Part shown: positions 20,401 to 32,443 of the stretch, piece after piece
Numbering within the stretch: position 1 is the first letter of the stretch
Layout of the letters: each line of letters starts with the position of its first letter
NCBI RefSeq assembly: GCF_026151205.1
Contig: NC_087079.1
Span: 64,001-124,000 of the forward strand
DNA from: Bolinopsis microptera
Taxonomy: Eukaryota; Ctenophora; Tentaculata; Lobata; Bolinopsidae
Reading direction: 5' to 3'
DNA length: 60,000 bases
Notes under the pieces: model-generated
Told to the model about the DNA's origin: nothing
The model's input: only the letters and a program-made list of their open reading frames with translations
Database searches by the model: none
Translations under genes and position numbers: made by a program

Positions 20401-23400
20401 GCTGTGATTGGTCAGTAGTCAGAGTAGAGCGCTGTGATTGGTCAGTAGTCAGAGTGGAGCGCTGTGATTGGTCAGTAGTCAGAGTGGAGCGCTGTGATTG
20501 GTCAGTAGTCAGAATGGAGCGCTGTGATTGGTCAGTAGTCAGAATGGAGCGCTGTGATTGGTCAGTAGTCAGAGTGGAGCGCTGTGATTGGTCAGTAGTC
20601 AGAGTGGAGCGCTGTGATTGGTCAGTAGTCAGAGTGGAGCGCTGTGATTGGTCAGTAGTCAGAGTGGAGCGCTGTGATTGGTCAGTAGTCAGAGTGGAGC
20701 GCTGTGATTGGTCAGTAGTCAGAGTGGAGCGCTGTGATTGGTCAGTAGTCAGAGTGGAGCGCTGTGATTGGTCAGTAGTCAGAGTGGAGCGCTGTGATTG
20801 GTCAGTAGTCAGAATGGAGCGCTGTGATTGGTCAGTAGTCAGAGAGGAGCGCTGTGATTGGTCAGTAGTCAGAGTGGAGCGCTGTGATTGGTCAGTAGTC
20901 AGAGTGGAGCGCTGTGATTGGTCAGTAGTCAAAGTGGAGCGCTGTGATTGGTCAGTAGTCAAAGTGGAGCGCTGTGATTGGTCAGTAGTCAGAGTGGAGC
21001 GCTGTGATTGGTCAGTAGTCAGAGTGAAGCGCTGTGATTGGTCAGTAGTCAGAGTGGAGCGCTGTGATTGGTCAGTAGTCAGAATGGAGCGCTGTGATTG
21101 GTCAGTAGTCAGAGAGGAGCGCTGTGATTGGTCAGTAGTCAGAGTGGAGCGCTGTGATTGGTCAGTAGTCAGAGTGGAGCGCTGTGATTGGTCAGTAGTC
21201 AAAGTGGAGCGCTGTGATTGGTCAGTAGTCAGAGTGGAGCGCTGTGATTGGTCAGTAGTCAAAGTGGAGCGCTGTGATTGGTCAGTAGTCAAAGTGGAGC
21301 GCTGTGATTGGTCAGTAGTCAGAGTGGAGCGCTGTGATTGGTCAGTAGTCAGAGTGAAGCGCTGTGATTGGTCAGTAGTCAGAGTGGAGCGCTGTGATTG
21401 GTCAGTAGTCAGAGTGGAGTGCTGTGATTGGTCAGTAGTCAGAGTGGAGCGCTGTGATTGGTTTGGAGGACTTAGCCGCTTCGACGCGCCGCGGGAACTA
21501 GCATTCTTGCTTCGCAGATCGTCGATCGTTGACATCGTCAACCAATGATTGGTCAGTAGTCAGAGTGGAGCGCTGTGGTTGGTCAGTAGTCAGAGTGGAG
21601 CGCTGTGATTCATGGTCAGTAGTCAGAGTAGAGCGCTGTGGTTGGTCAGTAGTCAGAGTGGAGCGCTGTGATTTGTCAGTAGTCAGAATGGAGCGCTGTG
21701 ATTGGTCAGTAGTCAGAGTAGAGCGCTGTGATTGGTCAGTAGTCAGAGTGGAGCGCTGTGATTGGTCAGTAGTCAGAGTGGAGCGCTGTGATTGGTCAGT
21801 AGTCAGAGTGGAGCGCTGTGATTGGTCAGTAGTCAGAATGGAGCGCTGTGATTGGTCAGTAGTCAGAGTTGAGCGCTGTGATTGGTCAGTAGTCAGAGTG
21901 GAGCGCTGTGATTGGTCAGTAGTCAGAGTGGAGCGCTGTGATTGGTCAGTAGTCAGAGTGGAGCGCTGTGATTGGTCAGTAGTCAGAGTGGAGCGCTGTG
22001 ATTGGTCAGTAGTCAGAGTGGAGCGCTGTGATTGGTCAGTAGTCAGAGTGGAGCGCTGTGATTGGTCAGTAGTCAGAATGGAGCGCTGTGATTGGTCAGT
22101 AGTCAGAGAGGAGCGCTGTGATTGGTCAGTAGTCAGAGTGGAGCGCTGTGATTGGTCAGTAGTCAGAGTGGAGCGCTGTGATTGGTCAGTAGTCAAAGTG
22201 GAGCGCTGTGATTGGTCAGTAGTCAAAGTGGAGCGCTGTGATTGGTCAGTAGTCAGAGTGGAGCGCTGTGATTGGTCAGTAGTCAGAGTGAAGCGCTGTG
22301 ATTGGTCAGTAGTCAGAGTGGAGCGCTGTGATTGGTCAGTAGTCAGAGTGGAGTGCTGTGATTGGTCAGTAGTCAGAGTAGAGCGCTGTGATTGGTCAGT
22401 AGTCAGAGTGGAGCGCTGTGATTGGTCAGTAGTCAGAGTGGAGCGCTGTGATTGGTCAGTAGTCAGAGTAGAGCGCTGTGATTGGTCAGTAGTCAGAGTG
22501 GAGCGCTGTGATTCATGGTCAGTAGTCAGAGTGGAGCGCTGTGATTGGTCAGTAGTCAGAGTGGGACGCTATTAATGTCTAGGTGCAAAACGTTAACTTG
22601 TGAAATGACTTTAATATTCACCGAAGAGTCGTTATAGTTTGGAGAGATAATCTAGCACAGCGCCACACATATTTGTAGAAAAACTTTTTTACGGTTTTCA
22701 TTCCAATCGACCAATCTGTTTGTTAAAATAGTAAAATTTTTTTGTAGATTTTTACTTATCATGATCGTTTGTGATTGTTGGTTTGTGAAATTTATTCATT
22801 TTTGGCGAATCTCAATGCTTAATGTTATGGATATAAGAGTTATGGTTGGTAAACGATAGTATATCTGTTCATTTAGCAGTCGAGACATATGAGCTTCCGT
22901 GTTCCGACGCTTCACAACTTAGCTAGTCTGAACTTTGTCATAGATTATTCAATTTAAACAGCTGCCAGGTTATATAAAACTTGACCGATCACATATCTGA
23001 TATTTCCTTTTTCTACAGAAACTTACATGCAGATCGAAGAGCACATTGAGACCGGAGCTCGCCCGGTCGACATTCACTCCCCCACCGGTCAACTCAGAAC
23101 AAGTGACCCTGACTTTGAGATAAGGAAAAAGTCAGGGTACCTAACTAAACGTGGAGATAACGTCAAGGTAAAACTACAAGAACTCATGCTTAGGTCTTTT
23201 GTATGCATTACTTTTCATTTGTTAGATTAAACCAGGAATACTCCTGCAACTTATGTCAGAACAGGAAGATACAATGCTTAGTTAGTCTCAGGTTATCGAC
23301 TATCGTTATAATAATATTGTCAGAACAGGACGATATAATGCTTAGTTAGTCTCAGGTTATCGTTATAATAATATTGTCAGAACAGGACGATATAATGCTT

Positions 23401-24485
23401 AGTTAGTCTCAGCTGTTATCGTTATAATAATATTGTCAGAACTGGACGATATAATGCTTAGTTAGTCTCAGGTTATGGTTATAATAATATTGTCAGAACT
23501 GGAAGAGCAGATGGTTTGTGATACAGAAGCACTGGTTACGGTACTATGTTTCCAACGAGGCCACCAACCCAAGGGGTGTTGTTGACCTATCTAAAGCTCT
23601 GGATTGTAACGAGGACGATTCTTTTAGCAACGGGTTCACGTGAGCAGATACCGCTGATTTAGGAGTTTTTAGTTTCTGTTACAAACATTAATACCTTGTC
23701 TTGGTATGGGATAAAATTGCAATTTCTTGAGTTGGACAGACCCGATTCATTAATCAAAATAATCCGAACAATTAGTTTATTAGTACGTTATCATTTATAC
23801 AGTAAATGGTAAAACCCCAATTATATGTGATTCAGCTGATTTAAGCAATTTTTTCCATAACATTTCAGAAATTAAATCATCTTATTTCGAACTTTCTAGC
23901 AACATAACTGATAACTCGGTTTATTGCTCAACACTAAAAAATGTGAAGTGCAGAATTTCTGATTTTGTTTTCCGCGCGACAATTCAGATATCTGAATTGT
24001 GTGTTTCGGAGAATCAATCTCCTAATCCTATGTAAGAAGCAGTTTTCTATTTAAATGGTGTTTAGCAGTTAACACTTTTCTCTAATAATAACTGCGTATC
24101 TGACAGGATTACAGTCCGAAAGAGAATATACTACATCCAGGCCGCCACACCAGAAGATCGAAAAGCTTGGGTTGAAATGATTTGCTGGAAACTGGTAAGC
24201 TAAATAGACGATAGAAGTTTACATTTTTAGTAAAACTGGTGATACTATGGTACTTAATTTGCTTCTGATATCAAACTTTAGGAGGTGGAGATATCATCAC
24301 ATTATGCTGTATATAAAGCTATGTTATAAGCCCCAACGTATGGGTACTGACTTTTGCATATTTCTGTCACCAGTCACATAACTTAGAATTGATAGTTTAA
24401 CTTTAACCTAATTCAGGACTACTACAATCCTTGTCGTTCAGAAGTTGAGAAACCGAAACCACTTACTTCCCCGAAAGGGAGATGA
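17452..24485 (+). CDS. DAPP1: DAPP1-like SH2 + PH adaptor, complete, alternative first exons
   Basis: Exons: 1a 17452-17588 or 1b 18122-18255, then 19070-19195, 19309-19335, 19403-19524, 19691-19777, 23019-23167, 23497-23639, 24107-24194, 24417-24485. With 1b the sum is 945 nt, 314 residues (vertebrate DAPP1 is about 280). Both first exons end in phase 2 and join in frame to WYHPNLNRHAAE. The SH2 domain spans about residues 46-135, with phosphotyrosine-binding Arg72 in GSYLMR and Arg53 in the first helix. The linker has a candidate phospho-tyrosine (Tyr168 in ETYMQIEE). The PH domain spans about 202-292 and starts KKSGYLTKRGDNVKNWKSRW, the basic pattern of 3-phosphoinositide binders; Trp282 is the usual conserved PH tryptophan. 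By family role it links tyrosine-kinase and PI3-kinase signals at the plasma membrane. The 3.2-kb intron after 19777 is mostly minisatellite. Confidence 0.93.
17589..17662 (+). repeat. CACGTG (E-box) tandem cluster at the exon 1a donor
   Basis: Six CACGTG palindromes in about 75 bp, in units like TAGCACACGTG. The run starts at the donor of alternative exon 1a (AG|GTAGCCCACGTG). CACGTG is the core of bHLH-zip binding sites, so a regulatory role is possible but unproven. It may simply be a tandem repeat. Confidence 0.7.
18482..18740. mobile_element. Small TIR element with a poly-C core
   Basis: ATCGCTCGCCTCAATTTTAT on the left is mirrored by ATAATTTTAAGGCGAGCGAT on the right, with mismatches internally. 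It is about 260 bp long and includes a run of about 18 C. It lies in the intron following alternative exon 1b. No clear target duplication. Confidence 0.65.
20169..20252. repeat. Palindromic module insert 1 in the minisatellite
   Basis: An 84-bp block beginning GGAGGACTTCGCCGCTTCGA and ending TTGACATCGTCAACCAAT interrupts the array. The same words occur in cluster A at 1447-1560. The junctions ATTGGTT and AACCAAT are mirror images. Confidence 0.85.
21463..21546. repeat. Palindromic module insert 2 in the minisatellite
   Basis: Copy of the insert at 20169 with one visible change (CTTAGCC for CTTCGCC). It sits in the same minisatellite context, so it arose by duplication of a ~1.3-kb block rather than by a second insertion. 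Confidence 0.85.
23250..23496 (+). repeat. ~60-bp tandem repeat carrying copies of the 3' splice site
   Basis: Four units precede PH exon 23497-23639. Each contains ATAATAATATTGTCAG or a close form, followed by AACAGGA(C/A)GATA, which matches the start of the real exon (AACTGGAAGAGC). Decoy AG sites fall at 23259, 23323, 23380 and 23439; the one that keeps frame and the PH sequence is 23496. Confidence 0.9.
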
Positions 24486-25060
24486 TGATAGACACTGAAA
24501 AGTTGCTTAAAAGACGACAAAGCTCCTGATCTTGATTATTATTAAGATGGTCAGATAATTTATCAGTAGTTAACTTAAAACTTATACGAGTGATCTGAGA
24601 CTGTACTTGAAATGCCGGCAAGCACTGCTTTCCCACGACAGTTAAATTTGACATACATATGTAATATGTATATGGATGTAATACCAACTTAAATGAGTAT
24701 AGAGTGGCATATTCATTGTTCAGTCAGTGATCGAGAGATATGCTTACTAAAACACAAGGAAATATTTTAAAAGGTAAAATTTCCAAATCGTTGAAATTAC
24801 CTCCTTGTTCGATATATTTTTCAGTTTTACATTTTGACCTTGTGAATTATAGGACAGTAACATTAACCATAAATTATAAAAAGATGATATTTTTTACTAA
24901 AACCCAAAATTGGGCAGAGTGGACCGTAAATTTTCCCATTCATGATCATCCTCAATTGATGATATTTGATATTGGATTGGAGGCAGTATTCGCAATTCGG
25001 CACTAACGATGCGTTACAATTTGCAGGCCGTGGAATTGGATGAATGAGATAAGCGACAGA
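24486..25060. other. 3' flank of the DAPP1-like gene
   Basis: Presumed 3' UTR and spacer, AT-rich. No further gene recognised. Confidence 0.4.
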
Positions 25061-26780
25061 CCGATTTCAGTCTCGGTATCATTTTGCTTTTGGGTTCACC
25101 TAACCATGTGCTTTCGCGCCGCTGCGGGCGCGCTTGTTTCACAAGTCAAGAAAACCGCCGTGAGGCGGGCGCGCGCTACTGCAAGCGCAAGGGCTCTGGA
25201 TAGAGCAACTTTTGGGTACGTGCAGTAACGGTGATTTAAATTGATATCAATATCACTTCTTTTTGTTCGAAAAAAGGAGACACTGGCGACGGTTCACTCT
25301 ATCCAATTTTGAGGTTAGGTTAAGAATCAATTAATTTGGGGTCATAATTAGCTGAGTGGTTTGCATTTACAATTTACAATATTTTTTCCTTTTATAAAAT
25401 GTTGTTTATTATTGTTTTTTTAATGATGAGTACTCAGTACAGAGTTTAACTTTAATATATGCCTTGCTTGATACATGTTGCGTATCCCAAAAAGTGCATG
25501 CGCATTGACATACGTTGCATGCCACTTTAGTGGCATGCAACGTATGTCAATGCCTTACGGCCGCGCTCAGCCTGTCATTCCGCCTAATCTGTTCTGTTTA
25601 TGAACATGATAGCCTGAGGTCCCCAGGTAATAAGTCAACTTGAGGCCAAATAGGCTTTCAATTTGAAATGAAGCAGTCACGTCTGACGTCGCGGCGCGCG
25701 CTATCGCGCTACTTCAAAGAAATTTAGACGAGTAATATTTGTCAAAACTTATTGGCGCGCGTCTGTTTACGAATGTTACTTGTAATTGTATAAATTTCTT
25801 CGAAGTAGAGCGCACCGCTTTTTTTTACTGGGCGACGGTCATCCTCATGTCATTCCGCTGTTCACCTAACCATTTGATTGACGATGTCAATCCTTCGCAT
25901 CCTTCGCATCTCGCCGATCTGCTTAATCTGTGGTTGCGAGAAGCATTATTTGATGCGCGCGCGACCCAGTAGTGCATCGCGCTACAACCTAACCATGTGC
26001 TTTCGCGCCACTTCGGGAGTGCTTGTTTCACAAGTCAAGAAAAGCACCTATCCACGAACCCCGATGGGAATGTTCGTGCGCGCGTGCGCAGTGCTGACAA
26101 CAGCGTCTATGTAGCGCAGGTAGTCTTGGCACTTCTCCCTCCAGTATGCAGTAACCACTTTAGCTTTTCAGATTTCTATAGTGCATAGTGACAGTGTATA
26201 GGGGTTAATTAGGTATAAACTACAGTACAGCTGTACTTACACCTACATTCACAAGCATGCAAGCTCACCTGGTCCAATGAGCGGGAAACGGAGGACAAGG
26301 TCTAGGGTGACGTCATTGTCACGTGACCTCATAGGCTTATAATCAAGTGACCTCAGACCCAATCAATGATCAATTAGGTTTGGGCATGATTTGATACATG
26401 TTTCGTATCCCAATATCAGAGATAATATGCCTTTTTCCGCCCGCGCGCGAAAAGTTGCATGCAACGTATGTCAAGGCATGATCAGCCCCCTGTCACCCGA
26501 TCTTGAGGTGACGTACGACACCTCGTTTACGTTTACGCAATCATGATGTCTGAAAGGCTACACACGTCGCATATGAGGACAAAATCATTGGGTGGGTTCA
26601 TATCATGGCTAGATAGAACCCGACCCTTTTTACCGCCGTGCATGAGGCGGGCGCGCGCTACTGCAAGCGCGAGGGCTTTGGATCCCGGCGCGAGCTCTTC
26701 ACTCAGGAAGCGCAAACACGTCAATATAAAAAGTTTCGCGCCCTACGAACTTCGGTAGACCTTAATGCTCGTTACACGTG
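25061..26780. repeat. GC-rich palindromic module cluster C
   Basis: Repeats the cluster A/B words in new order and orientation. GTGCTTTCGCGCC and CTTGTTTCACAAGTCAAGAA occur at 25110-25152 and again at 26000-26043. GGCGGGCGCGCGCTACTGCA occurs at 25163 and 26645, and inverted near 4670. CGCGCTCAGCCTGTCATTCC is at 25562 and GCCTGAGGTCCCCAGGTAA at 25612. ATTTAGACGAGTAA at 25720 matches 1692. TGATTGACGATGTCAATCC at 25876 is palindromic. No gene is supported. Confidence 0.75.
25502..25553. repeat. Perfect 25-bp stem with a 2-base loop
   Basis: 25502-25526 and 25529-25553 are exact reverse complements (starting GCATTGACATACGTTGCATG). Half of the stem, TTGCATGCAACGTATGTCAA, recurs at about 26455. 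Confidence 0.95.
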
Positions 26781-29700
26781 GTTCACTGCGCGTGCAGTGT
26801 CTTCAGTGCTATACAACATAAATCGAATTAGTACTGAAAGCTATTTGTACAGGGATTTTCTTATCGATACTGCAAATGACTCATCTTTAAAAAGACACGC
26901 TCGACTATTACACAACATATTATTATTATGCATATGTAATTAAATAATTTTTATATAATGTATGTCTTACTTAAACTTTAAGCTTGAAGCTATGAATATT
27001 TGTAAATTGATTTTTAATTTTGTCCTGAAACATTGTTTGTTCTTGGAAAGATTTTACAATTGAATTAACTTGGTACCATATGGTTTAGACTTAGTTGATC
27101 TTATTTATTATCGATAGTTATACGTTACAAATTATTATACTATGACTCCAGCTCAGCGCGCGTCTTTGTAGGTTATCAGTTATAAACCTACAAATATTTG
27201 TATCCCTTAATAAACTCCAATATATTACACAGTACATCAAAGGATAATGATCTCATTGAATAGAGTCACATAATACCATGACAAAAATTTTGACAAATGG
27301 ATAGGCTTTTGACAAAAATTTTATCCTGTCAAAGTCCCAAAAATGATAAATTCACGAAATGGGGTAGGGATCATGTTTTTAAAATTTTTTACGAAAGTTT
27401 TTTACAGCATATTGTTTATCACATTTTTTTACACAAGATTTGCATCATACCGTAATTTTTTTTCTAATATTTTGATAAAAAATAATTTTTATTTGGTTTT
27501 CAAAGGACGCACTACACTACGCCGCGCATTTTAAGAGATTTAACAAAAATCGTTGTCGCCTGGTTTTTATCATAATTTTATTGCCCATTTGATCTTGTCG
27601 CGTTTTGGTCGCATGTTTTTCTGTTCCCACTCCTAGCACAAAGCTTCAATGCTACACCGTATTATATTTAGTTTGATAGTAGTTGTTTCGTAGAATGAAA
27701 GTGAGCTTACTAATTAATCTTGAGAGGTTATTTAATGTAACTGAGTTAGTGCTACTTCCTTTTGGCTTTGATGTGTTTGAGACTTAAAGAAACTTGTTCT
27801 AGTAGGGTAATGATAGTACAGTGGATGTCTCTTAGAGTAAATATCTTTTTACACTTATAGATCTGGATAGAATTTGAAAGTTTTACTCTTTTATCAGATC
27901 ACTTCACTCATGCAACTTATCGAAATTACAATAAACTATTCAAGCCTTGTTTAAATGTGTTTCTGTGCTAGAAAAAGTATACTTATGTGACACTTCCATG
28001 GATCAAATCGTGTGAATGGCACGGTAAAGAACAAACACATTCCAAGCTAGAGCTCCAGATCTGCCTTAAATTTCAGTAATGGCCTTCAATCACATTTTCT
28101 AGAAAACTGGTGATATGTGATTCTAAGTTGGTCCCACTTATTTTGATTATCTTAGTTTAGCTGTAATATCGAATTCGAAGAGCTGTTATTATTATTCCTT
28201 GAACTGCAGGTGTTTTGAAAGTATTTGCAATCTATCTACAACCTCATCCCTGCCCCTATAATGGAGTAGATCATGTGTTTTGTTAAAATGTTTTTGAAAA
28301 AATTATTGGTAGCAATGAATTGTGCTCTGCCAATTGCAACACTTAAAATTTGATTGTGCTCTGCCAATTGCATCACTTGATTTAATTGAATGTATATATA
28401 CTGTTTGACACACTTTTCATTTCTATATTCCTGGTGCAGAAACAGACCTAACTCTATGTATATTGTTTATTCTGATTATTGTAAAGCTCTAGCTCTAAGC
28501 AGTTAGCCAGAATGTTAACTTTTAAGTATCATTATTACTAGCTGAACCAGAATTTTCCTTGGGACGAGATTCTTTCCTGGCAAACATTATTATATGCTGG
28601 TATAATAACGACCGATTCTTCAGACGAAAACATGTAAGTACTTTGTTCAAGCTTGATGTGACCTTTTTTATCTTACATACATATGACTGCTTTAGCTCAG
28701 CCTTTATTAATAAAATAAAACCTCTTACCAAGCGATTGTGGAGAGAAATGACAGCTCTATTCACCATAATCATTACACAACTATATAACAGTACTGCCAA
28801 GTGACTTTAATTTGTGCAAGAATTATTACTGATAAAAATCTAATAAACACTTAAAACTGTGTTGTATAAACATTAAACACACTTATTAAACATTAAACAC
28901 ACGTATTTATTGACAGTTAACATTAAGGATGGTTGATACCTGTTAAATTCATTATGCTAATCTGTTTGTTGTTTGTTTGTTTGTATCGGAAACTGACTAA
29001 ACTCATTTTTGAGTGTGAATACGGGTGGTACCTGCAAATGTGTTCATTAAACATTTAGATTTTAGAGTTCTGTAATACTGCAGTTACAATTGTGCTAGAG
29101 TATTTTTAGTATATACGGTCAATAACTACATGATTCCAAAATTTGTAATCTCCAACTTTCTGCACAATGTACTGGGGAAAAAAAGGAAAAGTATATAAAA
29201 TCAACGATTTAATGTTAGGAAGTTAAATTTAATTCCCTTGTTTCTTAAGTCAGCTTTAAAGTCGGAAAAACAAAATATGTAGGGTCGATACCAAACCGAT
29301 TATTGAGCGACGATAGCTAAATAGTTGGTTCCTGGGATACAGAGTCCTCCTGATTCTTCAGTCTCTGAGTGTGGTTGTTGCTATTGTTCAGTTCTGTCCA
29401 TATTTCCTCGTGTTATGTTTCAAAGTTTCGGAGTGTCATGTTGTCCTGGCACTGAGTTCTGTCTACATGTTATGATCAAAGTTTTGGGGTTCATGTTGTC
29501 AATCCTCTGACGAAATGATTATAAAATAGTGATAGATTTAATTAAGGAAAGGGCTAATTTGTGGAGCTAAACTGTCCAAGTGACGAAGTTTAACTGCCGT
29601 GTTGCTGGGTAGTGGGTACATTATGCTCATCTACTTACCAGTTCATTTACAGCCAATTCTTATCATTATGACTTAAGCAAATGGATATTTTCAATGCAAC

Positions 29701-31740
29701 ATTCAAACATCGTTTTTAGGCAAGATTGGGCGATTTGGTTTTGATCGTTGGATTAATCACCCAAGGTTACTTGGATAATAATTTGAAATCATTCGAATCA
29801 CTGATTAAGTGCCAGGATCATGCATCAGCCAGATCTTAAAATAGTCATAACTCGGCTTATTTGTAAACAACCAACTTGAAACTATAGGAAAGCACTTGAA
29901 TTATCAAACTGTCTGGAAATTTTTGAGTTCCTAACTCAATTTATGGTGACAATTGGGATAAAGAGGGAGTGTCGTGCCAAACATCTGTAATTGATGAAAT
30001 TTTACGAGATTTTCAGGAAATCTTAACATTTTTGAGTTAATTAGTATGACCTACATCTGCATTCTCTAAGCAATTCTGAATGGGGGTTTTGTGTGGGTAG
30101 TTACTTCTGGGACACCCTGTAGAATCTCACTAGTGACAATATACCTTGGTTCTAGAGAGTTTAAGAATGTAACCGCAGTCCGCAACGTTCTGAAAAACTA
30201 CAAGCCTCAATTTATAAATAAGTGATCTATACTTTAAAAAAAAAATTCAAATAGTTGATTTAGTCATTTACTTTTGAAACACTGAGACAGTCTAAGTTCT
30301 TTAGCTTCTGATTCGACAGTTGGATCGCAAAATTATTTAAAGCGTGCTAATCTGCTATCTAATTCAAGTCTAATTTGTTGAATCGTTGCTCCCGTCCCAG
30401 TTCCCTTGGACTGAGGAGTGAGTACTGTCAAACACCCAGTTACACAATGACACAGTTATTACGTTACGCATATCAATTAACAGTATTGAGTTGCTAGCTT
30501 TGACCTTTTCCTATTGATAGATTACCCTGAAACCTTCTATAGAATAATCTAGAACTTGATATGGGCTAACACAATATCATAACATATTGCACTACATGGT
30601 CAGTAGTAACAATAGCAGTGAGCAGCTTATTCTAAAAACTTTAAGGGGGATAGTCTTAACCTGCCCTAACTTACCAGATCTTACCACTTCTTACCAGAGT
30701 TAACCGCAACTTGCCCCAACTACCTCTAACTAGCCGTAACTAGCCACTTAAGTAATAACACAGTCCCTCACGGGAGTTGCACCAGTGCATATAAATATGC
30801 GTGCTGCTTTTAGCAACTTAGAGGTTTACAAGAGGTTTAGCTGTGACTGGGAGCTCTCGTATCAACCTACTGCGTGACCGACAGACCGGTTTTGTGTCCT
30901 TGAACCAGCTCCCTTCTCTAGCGCTGAATTCATGTTTAAGACGCTTATTGAGGAATTCTTGATGTATTCATAACACTAACCTTTAATAATTGTTTATAAA
31001 AGAGTATTTATTAAGTGACAAGTGTTTCAACAAACTACATAAGGTTATAGAACATACTCTCAAACTAACTAATTAAGTCTGACAACGCAGACTTAACAAC
31101 AGTACTATATCACAGGACTGGTGAGAGTCGTGTGATCTCTACAACAACTGCTGCACAATGTGTGTCTACGACAGTAGCTTCCTCTGTCCTGTCGGAGATT
31201 TCAGGAGGAGACTGGACGTGTTCCAGCCCAACACCAGGAACCATTATACACCAACAGGGTATTTTGTGTCAAGAACGAGGTTAACCTTCCACCTAACCAG
31301 ATAAACAACAAATTCATAGGTTTGTTTCTATTTTGTTTATCTACTATTGATGGTATTTGTTACAGCAGTTCATGTGTAAAAATATGTGGGTTAAATTCTA
31401 TTTAAATTCTGTAATAACAAGTAGTAATAACAATGTAGTAAACGGTAAAGACAGTCAATTATCCTAGGAGTGCATGTGTTCGCACCCGAAGATGCCCTGA
31501 ACCGAGTGTATATTTTCAGAATTTAAATTTTTGGCATATTATTCACCACCCTTTTTCACCGGGTCAAAACACTTTCCTGTCATATTAGAACTGATCACTT
31601 ACATGATAGATCATGTAGGCTGTTTTTGGCGAAATCTGAAATTGAGAAAATGCCTAGAGGAATCATTATATTGTGAAACATCGTAGTATTGGCTATATTT
31701 CAGTGCTGGGAAGCCTCAATTCGGTTTTCTAAGATGGATA
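26781..31740. other. Long AT-rich stretch without a supported gene
   Basis: Five kilobases with no exon chain or named element. Minor structure: a duplicated TTGTGCTCTGCCAATTGCA at 28320 and 28353, a CTAACTTACC/CTAACTAGCC-rich run at 30660-30750, and an exon-like GC-richer patch at 31125-31300. In that patch a 45-residue frame begins ATG at 31158 (CVYDSSFLCPVGDFRRRLD) after a CACAG acceptor-like site. It could be a first exon of an unknown gene, but no partner exon was found. Confidence 0.4.
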
Positions 31741-31744
31741 TAGT

Positions 31745-31950
31745 AAAAAAATAGGCGTAGGAGCCATCAAAATTCGCATAACATTACCCAGGTTCATGGA
31801 ATGAACGAAAATGAACAATAATGAATATTCTTTTAGAAGTGCTCAGAATTGGTCGGTAAGAGTTTATATTGGCCCTAGGACCACTCAAACCAAGTTTGGG
31901 AATCACTGCATGTCCAGAACGGACGTTAAAATGTTCCAAATTGTTCCAAA
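31745..31950 (+). repeat. Dispersed ~200-bp repeat, copy 2
   Basis: Diverged second copy of the element at 2338-2545, same orientation. Confidence 0.75.
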
Positions 31951-32443
31951 CTTATGGATCATTGACGGCTGACGCCAAGTTTTTTTTCCGTATAAACGAC
32001 ATCGTATTGGCAATTTGAGACAGTTTTAGCGCGCGCCGTCGCGCGCGCACCGTGAATCAAATTGTCTAAAATGTGATTTCGTAACATGTGTACGACCCCT
32101 AACTCAACCTTTTTCAGATTTCATGTTGAGTTACGTGCCAAAGAATACAGAAACGACGTTTGCATCATTAATGTGAAAAAGACCTGGGAGAAACTCCTTC
32201 AAGCCGCACGTCACGCCTTAAGAGTGATAGCTAATATCGTTAACCCCGCTGAAGTGGTTTCATCTCATCGAGAGACTACAGATATGGTGTGTAATTTATA
32301 CTTTTGGAGATTACATATTTCATCACTGGAAGATATACAGGTTATAATTGTGGGAAGTCAATCTATGTTTAATAATATTTGGTTGACTATCCATTATTTA
32401 CCTCAGGAAACGTGCGAAGTACGAAGTCAGCGAAGTACGAAGT

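Larger units (their letters stand above)
19778..22572 (+). repeat. 30-bp intronic minisatellite (~85-90 units)
   Basis: Unit GTCAGTAGTCAGAGTGGAGC plus GCTGTGATTG, repeated through the DAPP1-like intron. The first unit is the splice donor itself: the exon ends GACAAGG and the intron starts GTAAGTAGTCAGAGTAGAGC. Single-base variants (AGAATGG, CAAAGTGG, AGAGAGG, GTGAAGC, GATTCATGG) recur in the same order in two blocks offset by about 1294 bp. Two non-repeat inserts interrupt it at about 20169-20252 and 21463-21546. The long WSVVRVERCD and STLTTDQSQR frames come from the 30-bp period and are not proteins. Confidence 0.97.

Noticed and set aside
19661-22575. Long repetitive frames on both strands (WSVVRVERCD and STLTTDQSQR repeats)
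   Set aside because: A 30-bp unit without stops is open on both strands. The array lies in an intron between exons that join in phase.
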